From positions 1 to 21,015 of the forward strand of contig BBXU01000843.1 in the NCBI GenBank assembly GCA_001598975.1: a DNA stretch of 21,015 bases, in the 5' to 3' direction. This DNA comes from Parachlorella kessleri. Its lineage: Eukaryota > Chlorophyta > Trebouxiophyceae > Chlorellales > Chlorellaceae. How positions within the stretch are numbered: the stretch's first letter is position 1; each line of letters opens with the position of its first letter. The notes under the pieces were generated by a model. It did not search any database. It was not told the origin of the DNA and was given only the letters and a program-made list of their open reading frames with translations. This document shows, one piece after another, positions 18,241 to 21,015 of the stretch. A program made the translations under genes and the position numbers.

Positions 18241-20673
18241 TCAGTCACACTTGATGTTGCGGTAGATGCGCTTCACAAAGGCGGCGCTGCCTAGGTAGCC
18301 CACCGCCCCACACATGGTGCTCAGCCCTGCAGACAGAAAGAAAGAAGGAGAAGCTAATCAACAACGCAGCGCTGCCCAGGTAGCCCACCGGCCCACTCAT
18401 GGTGGTCGGCAGAGCAGAGCAAAAGTAAGAAAGAGGTTGCGGCCCTTACTCACTTCCCTCCCTATACTTGTGTCATGCTGTGAAACACTGCCGATGTGAA
18501 GCTGCATAGGGCTGCGACTGTGCCACACAAAATGCTCGGCTCTTGAGTCCCGACCGCATATGGGGCACAGTTACACATGGCAAGGCTTCCCAACTTGCGA
18601 CTGCCCCCCACATGCAGGAATACATGTGTCACATGTGCCGAGCCCCAACCCCAGTGAGACAGCCCTTGTGCTTCTTCGCGCCCTCGCTTCCTCAACAGGG
18701 CATCTATTAGTGAGGGCGGCAGGGACAGAGATAGAGGGGCAAACTGTACCGACACGGCTGGATGCAAGTATGCGCTTGGGTCGTGCCTGGGCTCGGAAGT
18801 TGCACCTCTGTGAGGAGCTCAGCAAGACCCAAATGAGCACATTGGCCCTTCCCCACCGCTTACCTAGGCAGAACATGAGGGTGTAGCCAAAGTAGAAGGC
18901 CGTCTGGAAGAAGCCGGTCATCTTGGTCTTCATGAAGAAGTAGTGCACGCTGTACAGGAACACGTACAGCGCTGCAGGCACAGCAGCAGCGACAGGCGGC
19001 CGGTCGGGTCAAGGCAGGGATCATACAGGAACACATACAGCGCTGCATGCAAAGCAGCGACAGGCGGCAGGTCGTGTCAAGGTAGGGGTCAGTGCTCACG
19101 AGGGGTTGGAGTGGCCGCAAGTAGGGCGACAGGCTGTACACAGGTGCACACACTGCTCCACCGCACAGCGAATGGGGAGGGATCACCCGTTACAAGCTTG
19201 CCCCTCAACCCCTGGCAGCTGCACCCAGCTCATCAGACCCCCCAACACCTGCCCCGCTGCGCCCCCAGCTCCCACAAACCCACATGTGCTTGCGCCTGCC
19301 CCGAAGGCCGTCCAGTGCCAGTGGTAGTTCTCGGCATTCAGCAGGAAGTAGGTGCCCACCACGGTCACGCAGGTGGTGACAATCAGTAGGATGAGGAACA
19401 CCAGGAGCATGAAGCCGTACACGTAGTACACCTGCAGGCAGCGGTACAAGGGGGTGCCGGGGAATTGGTCATCGTGACTCGTCGGTGATCAGCAGGATGA
19501 GGAACACCAGCAGCATGAAGCAGTACACATAGTGAACCAGCCGCCCATTTTTCAACTTCCCGCCCACCCACCTTGTAGTTCCAGAAGGAGTCCAAGATGA
19601 AGCACATGCCGATGAAGATAGACCCCGCCCTCTTTCTACTTCCCACCATGACCCACCTCCGTTGAAGTTTCCAAGCCCACCACCATGCCACCCCCCTCCA
19701 ACCAAATCATTTCCACACTTGCCGCTGGTGCGCCTAGCAGTAGGCTGGGTGTACAGCCTCTGCCATCCCCCTCCCCACGACCACCCACCTTGTAGTTCCA
19801 GAAGGAGGTGAAGATAAAGTACATCTCGATGAAGATGGACCCAAAGGGCAGCAGGCCGCCCACCATGGAGATCACCCACGGCCGCAGGTACCACCGCTTG
19901 TCGGGAATGGGCGAGGGGATGCGCTTGACCCTGCATGCACAGCAGATGCGTCATGAAGTGATAGGAGGAGCGACTTGGGAAATGAGAGATACGGGATGAG
20001 GGTAAGCCCCAGGTACCACGGCTTGTTGGATATGGGCAAAGGGATCGCGCTTGACCCTGCGTGGCAGGGCAAATAGACGCTACATGAAGTGAGTGGAGGA
20101 GTGGCCTTGGGAAACGAGATAAAGGACACCCCAGGTACCAACGCTTGTGTGGGGGGTATAGGCAGAAGGACGCACTACTTGATCCTCCACGGCGGCAGAT
20201 GCTTAGTGGACAGACTTGGCTGGCAGTACTGGCCTCAAGGCAAGCCACAGATACCGTAGCTGGGAGCGGCAACACACGCGGTCCTGCCTCTTCGGAGCGT
20301 TCAAAATACTATAGATGCGAGGCCTCTGGACCCAGGGCCGGGCAGGTACCAGCGCTTTCTATGGAGAGGAGAGGGGCTTGGATGTACAGCAGCAAACTTC
20401 ATTGCGTATAAAGAAAGCTGTTGTTAGTTCCCGAGTGCTGGCCACTACCGCAGCCGAGCTGTGCACTTATACATGTTACACACCCCGATCCCATACATCG
20501 CCCAAGGGCACCGGCAGCCTGATCTCAATCCCCTCTTTGCCCCACCCCGCCCACCTGCAGGGGTTGTCCGGCAGCCCGTTCCAGTTGCGCCCCACTATGG
20601 TGCCAAAGAGGCAGAGGGGGAAGGAGATAAACACCCAGATGAGGATGACCACCACGATCGACCCAAAGGGCAC
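18241..20673 (-). CDS. TMN: Transmembrane 9 superfamily protein (TM9SF3/TMN type, EMP70), 3' part: last five exons
   Basis: In transcript order the exons are 20673-20555, 19930-19789, 19431-19284, 18971-18864 and 18326-18241 (TGA 18243-18241). Phases agree and they join into 200 aa. The 5' exons lie beyond the right edge, as no TM9 sequence is visible in 20674-21015. Family TM9SF proteins are about 580-660 aa, so this is the last third. Landmarks: [20 protein letters not shown] (membrane helix), [20 protein letters not shown], then [50 protein letters not shown] and the final helix with [20 protein letters not shown]. The order and spacing match plant TMN and human TM9SF3. The tail [12 protein letters not shown] ends in a KXD motif and contains FV, signals shown in Arabidopsis EMP12 to bind COPI/COPII and hold the protein in the Golgi. 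Family role: multispanning endomembrane proteins of Golgi and endosomes affecting membrane-protein sorting. Nearly every boundary has a degenerate tandem copy in the adjacent intron; these copies must not be annotated as exons. Confidence 0.92.
18281..18411 (-). repeat. Duplicate of the TMN last-exon start
   Basis: About 45 bases around the start of the last exon (18281-18326) recur at 18366-18411, an 84 bp step, for example CAGGTAGCCCACCGGCCCA versus TAGGTAGCCCACCGCCCCA. The acceptor CTGCAG of the real exon is CTGCCG in the copy, so the copy should not splice. Confidence 0.8.
18953..19088 (-). repeat. Tandem duplication across the TMN penultimate-exon acceptor
   Basis: 18953-19020 and 19024-19088 align over about 65 positions with 7 or 8 substitutions and one 3-base gap (71 bp step). 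Each unit holds 19 exon bases, the CTGCAG or ATGCAG acceptor region and about 48 intron bases. This is the clearest example in the window. Confidence 0.92.
19380..19540 (-). repeat. Duplicate of the start of the TMN exon 19284-19431
   Basis: The first 50 or so exon bases recur at about 19487-19537 (106 bp step), still reading [17 protein letters not shown] against [17 protein letters not shown]. The acceptor CAG is CTG in the copy, so it is broken. Confidence 0.85.
19562..19845 (-). repeat. Duplicate of the end of the TMN exon 19789-19930
   Basis: The last 55-60 exon bases and their donor (19779-19845) recur at 19562-19627, 217 bp away. The copy still reads [18 protein letters not shown] and keeps the GTGGGT donor. 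Only 34 bases separate it from the copy of the next exon's start. Confidence 0.88.
19884..20180 (-). repeat. Tandem array (122-125 bp units) of the TMN exon 19789-19930 acceptor
   Basis: Units start with AGGTACCA at 19886, 20011 and 20133, and a fourth fragment may lie at 20344. Each unit holds about 45 exon bases, the acceptor and about 75 intron bases. Unit 2 keeps a CAG acceptor but has one extra base (GATCGCGC versus GATGCGC) that shifts its frame. Unit 3 is more decayed. Confidence 0.85.
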
Positions 20674-21015
20674 CTGCAGGCCAAGAAAGAAGGAACAAAG
20701 GGGTTGGGGGATGTCGTTACATCGTGCATGGCAGCTGGGGCGCTGGCTATCAATCAAGGGTGGTGCCTCCGCCAGTGCAGGTGCCCTTTCACCGACCTTG
20801 CGGCAAAAAAATGGGCTAGTCAATGCCCATAAACCGTCTGTGCCGGGGAACCAAGGCGATAGCTGCATGCTGTGTGCAGCATATGCCCAAGGAGAGCTCA
20901 GGATGTCCACCTATCCCATACGGAGGGGCCATCGTGCCGCCTGCAGCCAAGAAATTCCATGGCAGTACGCCCTGCTCTGAGCCCCCCCCCCCCACCACAC
21001 ACACACACACACGAT
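20674..21015 (-). other. Intron of the TMN gene, running off the window edge
   Basis: No further TM9 exon is recognisable. TGCAGGTGCCCTTT at 20779-20792 repeats, in inverted orientation, the acceptor and first bases of the exon 20555-20673. The edge carries a C12 run and a CA dinucleotide array. Confidence 0.55.
20982..21012 (+). repeat. Poly-C run and CA microsatellite
   Basis: Twelve C residues (20982-20993) are followed by about eight CA repeats (20996-21012). Confidence 0.95.

Noticed and set aside
19884..20180. CRISPR-like or satellite array
   Set aside because: Only three decaying units of 122-125 bp that contain the exon boundary; there is no short direct repeat with unique spacers.
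19469..20275. 268-codon minus-strand open frame in the TMN locus
   Set aside because: It runs through introns and the duplicated exon fragments. Only its last part resembles TM9 sequence, and that is the decayed copy of an exon start. The spliced model explains the locus better.

Overview
The window is nuclear DNA from a high-GC green alga, most probably a chlorophyte. Four protein genes can be rebuilt from spliced exons. Their introns obey GT-AG rules with CAG acceptors (one GC-AG exception), the predicted proteins resemble plant-lineage families, two genes start with plausible organelle transit peptides, and TGTAA-type algal poly(A) signals occur. Nothing bacterial, viral or CRISPR-like is present, and no tRNA or rRNA was recognised.

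Layout. (1) 144-4192, plus: an RNA polymerase I subunit RPA49/A49 homologue, 9 exons, 442 aa, complete. (2) 4686-8544, plus: a plastid-type double-ACT-domain protein of the ACR11/ACR12 group, 8 exons, 266 aa, about 490 bp downstream of RPA49, with a TATA-like box just upstream. (3) 9897-16350, plus: a NUMOD3-domain protein with a predicted transit peptide, ending in one very long exon of about 2.7 kb that encodes coiled coil, Gln/Ala-rich sequence and three AT-hook-like motifs; model length about 1221 aa. (4) 18241-20673, minus: the last five exons (200 aa) of a transmembrane-9 superfamily protein (TM9SF3/plant TMN type, EMP70 family). Its 5' part lies beyond the right edge. Genes 3 and 4 converge on about 1.9 kb of sequence with no recognisable gene. 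The genes show no shared pathway: they are rRNA transcription, plastid nitrogen-related sensing, a putative organellar or nuclear DNA-binding protein, and an endomembrane protein.

The most unusual thing is in the introns. At about a dozen exon-intron boundaries, in all four genes, the boundary itself (some tens of bases of exon plus adjoining intron and splice site) is present again as a degenerate tandem copy inside the neighbouring intron, about 70-220 bp away. Some copies keep a usable splice site and others have lost it or carry a frameshift. This makes decoy acceptors and donors and affects how the gene models must be drawn. Two older interspersed repeat families and several microsatellites are also present.

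Exon coordinates were derived by hand from splice consensus, reading phase and remembered family similarity. No alignment or transcript data were available.
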